A stretch of 33,877 nucleotides of DNA from an uncultured Caryophanales bacterium (GTDB taxonomy: Bacteria; Bacillota_I; Bacilli_A; RF39; UBA660). Positions within the stretch are counted from its first letter, which is position 1; each line of letters opens with the position of its first letter. Positions 25,897-33,863 of this stretch are shown in pieces. A program made the translations under genes and the position numbers. The stretch spans positions 1 to 33,877 of the forward strand of contig CAMYVT010000017.1 in assembly GCA_947302515.1 (NCBI GenBank). Reading direction: 5' to 3'. Under the pieces are notes generated by a model that worked only from the letters and a program-made list of their open reading frames with translations, was not told where the DNA came from and made no database searches.

Positions 25897-26625
25897 TTAT
25901 CTTATCATAGCAATATCTTCATTATTTACTACTCTATCAAAATTACCTTCTAATAAATCATGAACATATTCTTTATTATTATTTAGATGAAGTAATTTCT
26001 TTTCTAATTTCTTAGTATTATATTTATAATCATGATGAGTATCTGTTCCTAAGAAAGATATCCATCCTTTTTTTATATAATATTTTAATAATTTTTTTGG
26101 TTTTCTACCATACTTTCCAAATAATGATGTTGAATTTCCTTGTAATAATAATCCCATTCTTAGATATTCTTCTGCAAGATCTGGTTTTTCTTGAAACTCT
26201 TCATATCTTTCTGGGTGAGCAAGAATTGGAACATATCCTTTACTTATTATTTTGGATATTATTTCTCCTCCTCCACTATAATAACTATGCATTGGAAATT
26301 CAAATAATAAATATTTACTATTATTTAATGTTGAAATTTCTTTTTTTTCGATTAACTCAATAAAATGGCTTGTATAAAATACTTCATTTCCTAAATATAA
26401 TGATACATCGATATTATTCTCTTTTGCTGCCTTCTTTAAGTCATCAAGTAATTTCTTTTTATCTTTGTTATTACACATATATTTACTATTTTCAATATAA
26501 TGAGGCGTAAGCATTATTTCTCTAATACCTGATGCTCTCAATTGTTTTAATAGTTTGATTGATTCTTCTAATGATTTAGAACCATCATCTATTCCATATA
26601 GTAAATGAGTATGTAAATCTTTCAT
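25897..26625 (-). CDS. cpsB: CpsB-type tyrosine-protein phosphatase (PHP domain)
   Basis: 242 aa. Manganese-dependent PHP phosphatase that removes phosphate from the CpsD tyrosine kinase. Metal ligands are in DLHTHLLYGIDDGS (H5, H7), LTPHY, LAHPERY and LGTDTHH, in order. Its ATG overlaps the cpsD stop by one base (TAATG) and has no real ribosome site, so translation is coupled. Last gene of cpsC-cpsD-cpsB. Confidence 0.92.
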   Translation of the reverse strand: MKDLHTHLLYGIDDGSKSLEESIKLLKQLRASGIREIMLTPHYIENSKYMCNNKDKKKLLDDLKKAAKENNIDVSLYLGNEVFYTSHFIELIEKKEISTLNNSKYLLFEFPMHSYYSGGGEIISKIISKGYVPILAHPERYEEFQEKPDLAEEYLRMGLLLQGNSTSLFGKYGRKPKKLLKYYIKKGWISFLGTDTHHDYKYNTKKLEKKLLHLNNNKEYVHDLLEGNFDRVVNNEDIAMIR

Positions 26626-27326
26626 TATTTTTCACTATAATAATCATTATTATAATAATAACTATAGTAATGACTTCCTACTGGTTGAGATTTATTTAGG
26701 ATAACACCATCAATTTTTGAATTAGCTTGTTCAAATAATTTTTTTGCTCTTTCAAGATTTTCCATTTTTGTTTTCTTGATTGATACAGTTACTAAGTTAA
26801 TATCACTTAATGTTGCTAAAATTAAAGCATCACTTAAACCAATAATTGGAGTACAATCCATAATAATTAAGTCATATTTTTTCTTTAATCTTTCTAATAA
26901 CCTACGATTATTCTCGCTTCCTAATAGTTCTACTGGATTTGGAGGTGTAGGTCCTGTAGGTAAAAGATCTATATTTTTATCAAATGTTGGAAAGATATAT
27001 TTTGAAAAATCTAAATTATCTTTATAATTTAACATTAAGTTAGTATAACCACCACTTGTAACATTCATTACTTCAAATATTTCGTGTTGTCTACCTCTTC
27101 TTAAATCTGCATCTATTAATAATACTTTTTTACCTTCTTGTGCATATGCTATTGCTAAGTTAGCAGTAATAAAACTTTTTCCATCTCCTGTTTCTGGAGA
27201 AGTATTCATTATTATTTTTGCTTCTTTATCTAATGAAGCAAATGCTATATTGGTACGAATAGTACGAATAGACTCTGCAAATAATGATTTTGGATTCTTT
27301 GTAATAATTAAATCTTTACTCTTCAT
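26625..27326 (-). CDS. cpsD: CpsD/CapB-type bacterial tyrosine autokinase
   Basis: 233 aa. P-loop BY-kinase: Walker A SPETGDGKS, Walker A-prime VLLIDADLRRGRQH, Walker B IIMDCTP. The N-terminal ESIRTIRTNI oligomerisation motif is present. The C-terminus ends in HYYSYYYNNDYYSEK with seven tyrosines, the autophosphorylation cluster. It needs the membrane partner CpsC, encoded just upstream, for activity. Ribosome site GGAGTAGGCGAG. Confidence 0.95.
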   Translation of the reverse strand: MKSKDLIITKNPKSLFAESIRTIRTNIAFASLDKEAKIIMNTSPETGDGKSFITANLAIAYAQEGKKVLLIDADLRRGRQHEIFEVMNVTSGGYTNLMLNYKDNLDFSKYIFPTFDKNIDLLPTGPTPPNPVELLGSENNRRLLERLKKKYDLIIMDCTPIIGLSDALILATLSDINLVTVSIKKTKMENLERAKKLFEQANSKIDGVILNKSQPVGSHYYSYYYNNDYYSEK

Positions 27327-27332
27327 ACTCGC

Positions 27333-28004
27333 CTACTCCTTTCCAACCTTTGGAACTATACCAATTACGTTTAATCCCAATTTCTTTTCAATTTCTTCAC
27401 TAGTCTTGATAGTTGTATCAAAATAGAAGAATATGAATATAACTCCACATGATAATACTAAACCAATCATTACATAAATAGCATTATCTTTTAAATAATT
27501 AACATTATATGGTCTATTATTAATTTCTGCTTTATCTAATACTGTTACATTATTTAATTTATAGAATTTAGATACTTCTTTAACAAATACGTTTGCTATT
27601 TGATTAGCTATTTTAGTTGCTACTTTTGGATCAGCATCTGCTACAGTAATTTGAATTATTTCTGTATTATTAACAGAACTAACTGTAACTCTATTTTGTA
27701 ATTGAGTAACAGTATAATCTAATTCTAGATTAGAAATAACCTCATTTAATATAGTCTTTGATTTTATTATTTCGGAATAGGTTCCTACTAAGTTCTTATT
27801 CAATTGTTGTTCACTTGTATTATAACTAGTACTATCTTTGTTTTCACTTACTAAAACTAAAGACGTAGTACTCTTATACATTGGTACTCTAGTAAACACA
27901 GTATAAAAATTACCTATTGCTACTGCTAATGCTACAGCAATAATAATCCATGATATTCTTCCTAAGAAGTAATCAAACATTTCTTTTAAATCTATTTCTT
28001 CCAC
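27333..28004 (-). CDS. cpsC: CpsC-type Wzz-domain membrane activator
   Basis: 223 aa from a GTG start. First membrane helix about residues 16-33 (ISWIIIAVALAVAIGNFY), an outside Wzz-type domain with VSENKDSTSYNTSEQQLNKN and VTVADADP-like QITVADADPKVATKIA, second helix about 175-195 (IYVMIGLVLSCGVIFIFFY) and a short cytoplasmic tail that would contact CpsD. The GTG is preceded by AGAGGTTTAAAG. It starts the cpsC-cpsD-cpsB transcript from its own promoter. Confidence 0.9.
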   Translation of the reverse strand: MEEIDLKEMFDYFLGRISWIIIAVALAVAIGNFYTVFTRVPMYKSTTSLVLVSENKDSTSYNTSEQQLNKNLVGTYSEIIKSKTILNEVISNLELDYTVTQLQNRVTVSSVNNTEIIQITVADADPKVATKIANQIANVFVKEVSKFYKLNNVTVLDKAEINNRPYNVNYLKDNAIYVMIGLVLSCGVIFIFFYFDTTIKTSEEIEKKLGLNVIGIVPKVGKE

Positions 28005-28041
28005 CTTTAAACCTCTTCTCTTTCTATCTTAATGCTATACC

Positions 28042-28047
28042 ATTATA
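28042..28047 (-). promoter_or_regulatory. Extended -10 promoter of cpsC-cpsD-cpsB
   Basis: The minus strand reads TATGT then TATAAT. The -35 (AACAAT) is weak and falls at the gltX stop region. No strong terminator separates gltX from this point. Confidence 0.6.
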
Positions 28048-28068
28048 ACATAAAAATTGATTTTATTG

Positions 28069-29727
28069 TTATTTATTTAAATTTTTATAAAGATTTATTC
28101 TATCTATTATTCTTTTCTTTCCTAATATCTTCATTATACTGAATAAATCTGGTGATTTTAGTCTTCCTGTAATCATAACACGAATTGCTTCGCAAATATC
28201 TCCTACATGACCTATATACTGATTAGGAGTATTTTTATAATCTTTTGGAGATGCTGCATAGCCATTTCTTAATGCAAATAGTTTAATAGTATTAAACCAT
28301 TCTTCATTTTCTACATCTAAATCCAATTCATTATTAACATAATCTAATATTAAATCTGTATCATATACTTTATCTCCATCATATTTAGAATATGCTTCTT
28401 TTTCAAACATAGAATCTATAGCATAACTAAATTCTTCTTTTACTTCACTATACTTAGAAATATCCTTTCTAGGTCTAGGACCATCTTTTTCTATATTAAA
28501 GAATTTAATCATATCTTGTTTATGTTTTTCTAGTAAATTAGCATATTCTGGATCATGTTTCTCTGCCCAATGATGCGTTTCATCATATACTTCTTCTCCA
28601 CTTTTACGTGAAAAATATGTTTTACATAAATTAACTAATTTTGCTTCATCAAATGATGTTCCACCTATTGCTTGTTTATCAAATGAAAAAGTAAAATCAT
28701 CTATTTTTTTATCACTATTGTTTAGATACCATTCTTCAAAATTAGTATTTGTAATAGTTGCTAAATATAGATGTAATGCTTCTATTGGAATACCATTTTC
28801 ATCATAGTATTTTACTCCGAACCATGGATCTTTTCTTTTACTTATTTTTCTAATATTTCCTGTTTCTTGATCTTTAATAGTAATTGGTGCTATATGTGCA
28901 TATTTTACTGGTTCAAAACATAATAATTCAAATAATTGAATATGTAAAGGTAGACTGCTTACCCATTCATCTCCTCTAATTACATGTGTTGTATGCATTA
29001 GATGGTCATCTATAGCATGAGCAAAATGATATGTAGGAGTTCCATCTTTCTTTAATAGTACAGTATCGACATTGTGTTCTGGGAATTTCATTTTTCCTTT
29101 AATACAATCTACTACTTCTATTTCTTTATTAGGATCTCCCGGACTTTTCAATCTAATAACGTATTCTTGTCCATTATTAATACGTTCTTTAACTTCTTCT
29201 AGAGATAGATCTCTATCTACTGCATATACTCCATAAATTCCTATCTTTGTTTTATTAATTTCTTGTTCTTCTCTAATATTTTGTATTTCTTCTTCTGTCA
29301 TAAAACATGGATATGCATATCCTCTTATTATTAAATCTTTAATATATGTTTGATATATTTCTGTTCTTTCACTTTGAATATATGGATCATATTCTCCACC
29401 AAAAGAATATCCTTCAGTAGGAATAATATCAAAATCATGTAATACTCCTGTGATATTTTCAATACCACCTTCAATCATTCTTTTTTGATCAGTATCTTCT
29501 ATTCTTAAATAAAAACTACCCTTACTCTGTTTTGCATATACCATATCAGCAAAAGCAGAAAGTAAATTACCCAAATGAACACTTCCTGTTGGAGATGGTG
29601 CATATCTTGTTACCATTGCTCCTTCTGGCAATTTTCTTTCAGGATACTTTTTTTCATAATAATTAATATCATGCTTCAAATTAGGATAAAGCATGTCTGC
29701 TAATTCTACTCTTTCACTTTCTGTCAT
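28069..29727 (-). CDS. gltX: Glutamyl-tRNA synthetase
   Basis: 552 aa class I synthetase. The HIGH-type motif is APSPTGSVHLGN (residues 43-54), followed by LRIEDTDQKRMIEGG; the KMSKS-type motif is ISKRKDPWFG. About 40 residues precede the HIGH region (ELADMLYPNLKHD), an N-terminal extension seen in one branch of Bacillota GluRS rather than in the B. subtilis type. Whether it also charges tRNA-Gln is not visible, but no glutaminyl-tRNA synthetase is in the window. AAAAGAGGTG site. Transcribed upstream of the cps module. Confidence 0.95.
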   Translation of the reverse strand: MTESERVELADMLYPNLKHDINYYEKKYPERKLPEGAMVTRYAPSPTGSVHLGNLLSAFADMVYAKQSKGSFYLRIEDTDQKRMIEGGIENITGVLHDFDIIPTEGYSFGGEYDPYIQSERTEIYQTYIKDLIIRGYAYPCFMTEEEIQNIREEQEINKTKIGIYGVYAVDRDLSLEEVKERINNGQEYVIRLKSPGDPNKEIEVVDCIKGKMKFPEHNVDTVLLKKDGTPTYHFAHAIDDHLMHTTHVIRGDEWVSSLPLHIQLFELLCFEPVKYAHIAPITIKDQETGNIRKISKRKDPWFGVKYYDENGIPIEALHLYLATITNTNFEEWYLNNSDKKIDDFTFSFDKQAIGGTSFDEAKLVNLCKTYFSRKSGEEVYDETHHWAEKHDPEYANLLEKHKQDMIKFFNIEKDGPRPRKDISKYSEVKEEFSYAIDSMFEKEAYSKYDGDKVYDTDLILDYVNNELDLDVENEEWFNTIKLFALRNGYAASPKDYKNTPNQYIGHVGDICEAIRVMITGRLKSPDLFSIMKILGKKRIIDRINLYKNLNK

Positions 29728-29795
29728 AATAACACCTCTTTTTTAACCTACTAATATCATACACTATTTTTTTTTAAAATGAAAGAAATCTCATT

Positions 29796-30464
29796 TCATT
29801 TTATAGTTAATTGATTGTTTTTTTCATAGGCTTCTATTTCTCTTGATAATCTTCTAATACGTTTCTGAATCTCATCATTATTTAATGATCTACGCCATTT
29901 TATTATTAGATCTATTACTACTCCTATTCCTAAACTAGCAAGACAAATAGGAACAATAAATCTTGAATAATTACTAACCTTACCTTTATCTTGATATGTT
30001 TCTTTTACATAAATAATAGTATCTCCTTTTAATTCTTCTGCTGGAACATTAATTTTTTCCTCAATATATTGGTATTTTTCTCTTATGTTATCTATGTCAT
30101 CTTCAGTAATATGATAATCTTTTTTTAATGTCTCATCTAATGAATACTCATAAGCTGTTATTTTTCTAACATACTTATTATTTAATTGTTGCCATGGTTC
30201 ACATTTTAATACTGTAATTACATGATCTGTTTCTTCTGCATCATAGCTATTGACACTACCTATTATCTTTCCATCTTTTCCTGTAAAAGAACGAGTAATT
30301 GTTAGATATTCAGGCATTTGATAAGTTATAATTTTATCCAATACAGCACCTGAGGAAATAGTTAATGCTGGTACTAATAAATAAGTTATATATCTATTTT
30401 GAAGCAATGCTCTATCAATTTTTAATTTTTGAATAAATCTTTTATCACTATATGTTTTTCCCAT
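29796..30464 (-). CDS. Unknown two-helix membrane protein
   Basis: 222 aa, not recognised. A basic N-terminus (about 22 residues), one membrane helix (YLLVPALTISSGAVLDKII, about 28-46), an external domain of about 110 residues with conserved-looking EPWQQLNNKYVRKITAYEYS, a second helix (VPICLASLGIGVVIDLIIKW) and a basic cytoplasmic end. Both termini would be inside. It is the only gene here that stops with TGA. Divergent from the lipoprotein gene, each with a near-consensus promoter, which may mean shared control. Ribosome site TTTAGGGGAAAC. Confidence 0.75.
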   Translation of the reverse strand: MGKTYSDKRFIQKLKIDRALLQNRYITYLLVPALTISSGAVLDKIITYQMPEYLTITRSFTGKDGKIIGSVNSYDAEETDHVITVLKCEPWQQLNNKYVRKITAYEYSLDETLKKDYHITEDDIDNIREKYQYIEEKINVPAEELKGDTIIYVKETYQDKGKVSNYSRFIVPICLASLGIGVVIDLIIKWRRSLNNDEIQKRIRRLSREIEAYEKNNQLTIK

Positions 30465-30491
30465 TATTGTTTCCCCTAAAAATCAGTGTAT

Positions 30492-30520
30492 ATTATATGA
30501 TATTTTATTATTTTCGTCAA
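30492..30520 (-). promoter_or_regulatory. Promoter of the two-helix membrane protein gene
   Basis: -35 TTGACG (30515-30520), spacer 17, -10 TATAAT (30492-30497). Confidence 0.85.
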
Positions 30521-30550
30521 TTGCACAATCAATATCTATTAAGATTTTTC

Positions 30551-30579
30551 TTGAGTAAAAATTTAAAAAAAAGTATAAT
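30551..30579 (+). promoter_or_regulatory. Promoter of the lipoprotein gene
   Basis: -35 TTGAGT (30551-30556), spacer 17, -10 TATAAT (30574-30579). The predicted start near 30586 rules out the in-frame ATG at 30580. Confidence 0.85.
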
Positions 30580-30603
30580 ATGCATCTGAAGGAGGAATAT
30601 ATA

Positions 30604-31332
30604 ATGCAGACAAGAAAAGAAACAATTCTTCCATATGCTTTATTTTTTTCTTTATTATTAGCTGGGTGTAGTGATAAAGTAGAATGTACTATTACAAATA
30701 GACATGTTCATCGTTATCATAAAAATATTACTAATAATATTAGTATTGATACTTATTTGGATAAAGAGGTTGAAGATACTTCTGGTTATTATAGAACCGA
30801 TGATTATATTGAAATGACAAAGCAAGATGAAACAGTTTTTAAATTAATAGAATCTAAAAAACTGTTCTTAGCGCAGGATTATTATGATTATCTATATTAT
30901 TTAATGTCTACTAAAAATGATTATCTAAAATTTTATTATGAATATTATACAGAAGAATGTTATATAACAACCAATGATGATGGTGAAACTGAAACTCATT
31001 GGGAAAGAAAACGTCATGATGGTTGGACTTCTAATCCTAATAATTCGGATAATACTGGGGAAACTCGTCTTTATCATCATAGATATTATGCTTACAGAAT
31101 TGTTCTAAAAGATGGAACTTATACTTTAGAAAAAAGTCCTAATGTTGATGATATTCGTGAAGTACTTGATGAATATCCATATGTTAGTGAAGATAATTGT
31201 TTTACTACAGTACATGAAACATTCTATTATTCAAGACATGATTTACCAGATTTAGACGCAAATGATTTTAATGTTTTTCAAAGACCTAATTTAGATGATA
31301 ATTCTAAAACATATGTAAAAAAATCAGATTAA
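30604..31332 (+). CDS. Unknown lipoprotein
   Basis: 242 aa. Signal peptide with lipobox LAGC at residues 19-22 (ALFFSLLLAGC), so Cys22 should be lipidated and the rest anchored outside. The mature part is rich in Tyr, His, Asp and Asn and contains four further cysteines; no family recognised. It starts at the ATG behind AAGGAGGAATA. Convergent with the small helical protein and divergent from the two-helix membrane protein. Confidence 0.82.
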   Translation: MQTRKETILPYALFFSLLLAGCSDKVECTITNRHVHRYHKNITNNISIDTYLDKEVEDTSGYYRTDDYIEMTKQDETVFKLIESKKLFLAQDYYDYLYYLMSTKNDYLKFYYEYYTEECYITTNDDGETETHWERKRHDGWTSNPNNSDNTGETRLYHHRYYAYRIVLKDGTYTLEKSPNVDDIREVLDEYPYVSEDNCFTTVHETFYYSRHDLPDLDANDFNVFQRPNLDDNSKTYVKKSD

Positions 31333-31350
31333 AATTGATTAATCTGATTT
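31321..31350. terminator. Bidirectional terminator after the lipoprotein gene
   Basis: 12-bp stem AAATCAGATTAA / TTAATCTGATTT with a 6-base loop. Contains the lipoprotein TAA stop and meets the stop of the minus-strand neighbour. Confidence 0.85.
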
Positions 31351-31598
31351 TATTTGGCTTTATTTGCAATTTCTAAATTAATATTACGTATTGTTGCATC
31401 AAGTCTATATTCTTCTTCTTGAATAATAGCATCTAAAATACCTATTCTTTCTCCTTCTATGTCACCTGCTACTATTGAAGATTTTGCTTCCTTTAATTCT
31501 TTATTAGTTAATGTCTGTAAAAATTCAGTTAAAGCATGATGTCTATAGAAGAATACTAAGGCCTCCAATGATGTTATTTTTTTTGTTTCTTTTTCCAT
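31350..31598 (-). CDS. Small helical protein of unknown function
   Basis: 82 aa, all-helical by pattern and charged (EALVFFYRHHALTEFLQTLT, then ILDAIIQEEEYRLDATI), no membrane helix. Not recognised. It follows tRNA-Gln by 28 bases on the same strand and may be transcribed with it. The ribosome site GGGAGGAAGGAT is strong, which supports translation. Confidence 0.7.
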   Translation of the reverse strand: MEKETKKITSLEALVFFYRHHALTEFLQTLTNKELKEAKSSIVAGDIEGERIGILDAIIQEEEYRLDATIRNINLEIANKAK

Positions 31599-31626
31599 TA
31601 TATCCTTCCTCCCTAAAATAAAAAAA

Positions 31627-31701
31627 TGGCTGCCCCAGTTAGATTCGAACTAACGCGTGATGGAGTCAGAGTCCACTGCCTTACCGCTTGGCTATGGGGC
31701 A
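31627..31701 (-). tRNA. tRNA-Gln (anticodon CTG), CCA encoded
   Basis: Folds as a full cloverleaf. Acceptor stem TGCCCCA / TGGGGCA, D arm GCCAAGCGGTAAGGC, anticodon stem GTGGA / TCCAT around the loop CTCTGAC, T arm GTTAG-TTCGAAT-CTAAC, discriminator G, then encoded CCA. The anticodon CTG reads CAG. The D arm and acceptor are those of glutamine tRNA. No TTG-anticodon partner is in the window. Confidence 0.95.
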
Positions 31702-31713
31702 ATACCAATTAAT

Positions 31714-31742
31714 ATTTTACTATATAATAGATAATTTGAAAA
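31714..31742 (-). promoter_or_regulatory. Promoter of tRNA-Gln
   Basis: -35 TTTTCA (31737-31742), spacer 17, -10 TAAAAT (31714-31719). Start near 31707, a few bases before the mature tRNA. Confidence 0.6.
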
Positions 31743-31804
31743 GTATAATAAAAGTAGATTTATTATTTTTTTGATGTAAAGTCTTATATTTTATATTAAT
31801 TCAT

Positions 31805-31833
31805 TTGAGATATATTTATAGAAATGGTAAAAT
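31805..31833 (+). promoter_or_regulatory. Promoter of the zinc-ribbon membrane protein gene
   Basis: -35 TTGAGA (31805-31810), spacer 17, extended -10 TGG TAAAAT (31828-31833). The start near 31840 leaves only about a dozen bases before the first codon. Confidence 0.78.
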
Positions 31834-31853
31834 AATAATAGGATGTGATGTGG

Positions 31854-32891
31854 ATGGCACGTTATTGTAATAAATGTAATGCTCTTATAGAAGATGGTGG
31901 TAGCTTTTGTACTGAGTGTGGAGGTAGTGATATTAGAGAGGATGATACTATTATTGAAGATAATAGTATTCCTGAAATTAAACCAATATCGAACTCATTA
32001 GCAAATACGATAGATACTAGTGCTCCTGGAACTGCAGTACCAATTCCTAGTGGCTTTATTCCTACTGAAGATAAAGCTCCTACTCTTACTAGTAAAGAAG
32101 AAGAGTCTAAATCTAATAACTCTTTTGCAGATGTTCCTGATTTTATGAATGGGGATTCAAATACTAATAATAGTCAAGATATTAAAGTTCCATCTGATTT
32201 TCATTTGGTTGATGGTGGTACAGAAAATGATTATTCTCAACCTGTTAATAATATTAATCAAATGAATACTACTACTAAAAGTAATGGTAAAAGTAAAAAT
32301 AAGTATTTTTCTACTATTATTGGTATAGTTGTATTTGTTGTGGTTGCTGGATTATTATTCTATTTCTATTATTCTAAAAATAATGCTGTTGTTAATACTA
32401 CTGGTGAACCTTTTATTAGTACAGATCTTACAAAAAAAACTGCCGAAGATACTAAAAAATATGCTGATTATTATAATAGTACTAATTCAAAACGTGTTGG
32501 AATGGGAGGATATGGTTATATTTCTATTCCTAATGATTGGATAAAATATTCTGATATGAATGGTAGTAAAACAATGATGTATACTGATAATGGAACATGG
32601 ATTGTTACTATATATGGTGTACCTACTAATACACAAAATGCAGTAGATTGGGCAAATAGTGTCTACCATGCAATTGAAGATAATGGGGGGCAAAACATTA
32701 CCACTGGTAAAACTATAATTAATGATTATCCTGCTTTAAAGATATCTGCTTATTATCCTAATTATAAAAAATATATTACAGCATGGGTATTAGAAGTAAA
32801 AGATGGTACAACACATTATCTTGCTATAGAAGGTCCTGAAAGCACTAGTGATTACTATAATATTATTTATAGTTTTAGAAGTAATAATTAA
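31854..32891 (+). CDS. Zinc-ribbon single-pass membrane protein
   Basis: About 345 aa. An N-terminal zinc ribbon (YCNKC then FCTECGG), a disordered Ser/Asn/Pro/Thr-rich stretch of about 115 residues with two similar peptides (PSGFIPTE and PSDFHLVD), one membrane helix (TIIGIVVFVVVAGLLFYFYY), and an outside domain of about 165 residues (GYGYISIPNDWIKYSD, AWVLEVKDGTTHYLAIEGP). Zinc ribbon inside and sensor-like domain outside is a common but poorly understood Bacillota layout. Start uncertain: ATG at 31848 or 31854 (I prefer 31854 for its spacing from AGGATGTGATG). Confidence 0.82.
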   Translation: MARYCNKCNALIEDGGSFCTECGGSDIREDDTIIEDNSIPEIKPISNSLANTIDTSAPGTAVPIPSGFIPTEDKAPTLTSKEEESKSNNSFADVPDFMNGDSNTNNSQDIKVPSDFHLVDGGTENDYSQPVNNINQMNTTTKSNGKSKNKYFSTIIGIVVFVVVAGLLFYFYYSKNNAVVNTTGEPFISTDLTKKTAEDTKKYADYYNSTNSKRVGMGGYGYISIPNDWIKYSDMNGSKTMMYTDNGTWIVTIYGVPTNTQNAVDWANSVYHAIEDNGGQNITTGKTIINDYPALKISAYYPNYKKYITAWVLEVKDGTTHYLAIEGPESTSDYYNIIYSFRSNN

Positions 32892-32898
32892 TTAAAAT

Positions 32899-32926
32899 AA
32901 AAATCGGATATATTTATCCGATTTTT
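32899..32926. terminator. Bidirectional terminator between the zinc-ribbon and GlsB-like genes
   Basis: 12-bp stem AAAAATCGGATA / TATCCGATTTTT with a 4-base loop, flanked by A and T runs. Confidence 0.88.
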
Positions 32927-33169
32927 TTATTTGCTTATTAATCTAGCAATAAAGATAACTATGCAAGCACCTACAACTGATACAATAATAGTACCAATTA
33001 TTCCGTTAGCAGATAATCCTAATAAATTGAATACTAATCCACCAACAAATCCACCAACAATTCCTAAGAAGATGTTCTTGATAAGACCAGTTTTAGATCC
33101 CATGATAATACCAGCTAACCATCCAGCAACAGCTCCTATTATTAGTGAAATAATAATATTTACTAACAT
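32927..33169 (-). CDS. GlsB/YeaQ/YmgE-family small membrane protein
   Basis: 80 aa, three hydrophobic helices with the family's Gly-rich pattern GAVAGWLAGIIMGSKTGLIKN (quoted: GAVAGWLAGIIMG), NIFLGIVGGFVGGLVFNLLG and a final GTIIVSVVGACIVIFIARLI. Members are often called stress-response or transglycosylase-associated proteins; the molecular role is not settled. Ribosome site CATAGGAGGAAG. Own extended -10 promoter (TGA TATAAT at 33190-33195). Confidence 0.92.
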   Translation of the reverse strand: MLVNIIISLIIGAVAGWLAGIIMGSKTGLIKNIFLGIVGGFVGGLVFNLLGLSANGIIGTIIVSVVGACIVIFIARLISK

Positions 33170-33189
33170 ATTCTTCCTCCTATGACTAG

Positions 33190-33195
33190 ATTATA
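33190..33195 (-). promoter_or_regulatory. Extended -10 of the GlsB-like gene
   Basis: TGA then TATAAT on the minus strand; no convincing -35. No strong terminator is seen after the upstream gene, so readthrough is possible. Confidence 0.55.
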
Positions 33196-33223
33196 TCATA
33201 AATAATATGTTTTTACTAAAAAA

Positions 33224-33769
33224 CTAATATGTCTTATAATATTTTAATACTTTTTGAAATCTCTCTGCTTTTTCATGTACTTCATCTACTAAGTCTTTTG
33301 TTTCGTTGTCAAAGAATATTGTTTTTCCTCTAACTTGTCTATATAATGCATCTGATGATTTTAAGTCTCTCATCTTTTCTAGTCTTCTTTCTATTCTATT
33401 AGCATTATAACTATCATACCAGCCCCAACTACTAGTCAGAACTTCTTCTTCAGGTATAAATCTTATTCTAGTACTTGCAAATGGAGGTGTAAGACCTATT
33501 CTTTTATCATTGTATTTAATTATTGGACCAGCCAAATGATTATTTGTTTTTCCAATTACAAGTGAATCTTCTTCAACATGTTCATATCCATATGGATCAT
33601 ATATTATTATCTTACCAGTTCCAATAATATCACCTGTTTTAAATACCATTAATTTTAGATCTGTATTAGCAGGCCATCTTTGAAGTCCATTTGGTGATTT
33701 ATCCGTATATTGTACTAATTTATATGGAATATCACTCATATCATTAATTATTGAAGTAATATTTATCAT
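33224..33769 (-). CDS. Unknown soluble protein
   Basis: 181 aa, not recognised. No signal peptide or membrane helix. The first 110 residues look like a beta-rich domain (KLMVFKTGDIIGTGKIIIYD, VEEDSLVIGK, TRIRFIPEEEV), the rest is helical and charged (RIERRLEKMRDLKSSDALYRQ, HEKAERFQKVLKYYK). Trp residues occur in SWGWYDSYN. It has an excellent promoter and ribosome site (AAAGGAGAG), which argues that it is expressed well. Confidence 0.75.
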   Translation of the reverse strand: MINITSIINDMSDIPYKLVQYTDKSPNGLQRWPANTDLKLMVFKTGDIIGTGKIIIYDPYGYEHVEEDSLVIGKTNNHLAGPIIKYNDKRIGLTPPFASTRIRFIPEEEVLTSSWGWYDSYNANRIERRLEKMRDLKSSDALYRQVRGKTIFFDNETKDLVDEVHEKAERFQKVLKYYKTY

Positions 33770-33794
33770 AATAATCTCTCCTTTGTGGATATTT

Positions 33795-33822
33795 ATTATA
33801 CAGTTTTTTTATTTCATGTCAA
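33795..33822 (-). promoter_or_regulatory. Consensus promoter of the last complete gene
   Basis: -35 TTGACA (33817-33822), 16-bp spacer, -10 TATAAT (33795-33800). Confidence 0.88.
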
Positions 33823-33843
33823 CAAATAATAATTAATAAAAAA

Positions 33844-33863
33844 ACTAACTATTTCTAGTTAGT
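33844..33863 (-). terminator. Terminator of a gene cut by the window end
   Basis: 8-bp stem ACTAACTA / TAGTTAGT closed by TTTC (GAAA in the RNA) and followed by T7 on the minus strand. As in tgt, a TAG (33855-33857) sits at the loop, so a minus-strand gene probably ends here and extends beyond the window; a TAA in another frame (33859-33861) is the alternative. Confidence 0.7.

Noticed and set aside
29728..29795. T-box or other leader before gltX
   Set aside because: Only 68 bases separate gltX from the upstream gene, too short for a T-box, and no T-box core sequence is visible. The hairpin-like AAAATGAAA / TTTCATTTT there is followed by A, not T, on the minus strand, so it is a poor terminator too.
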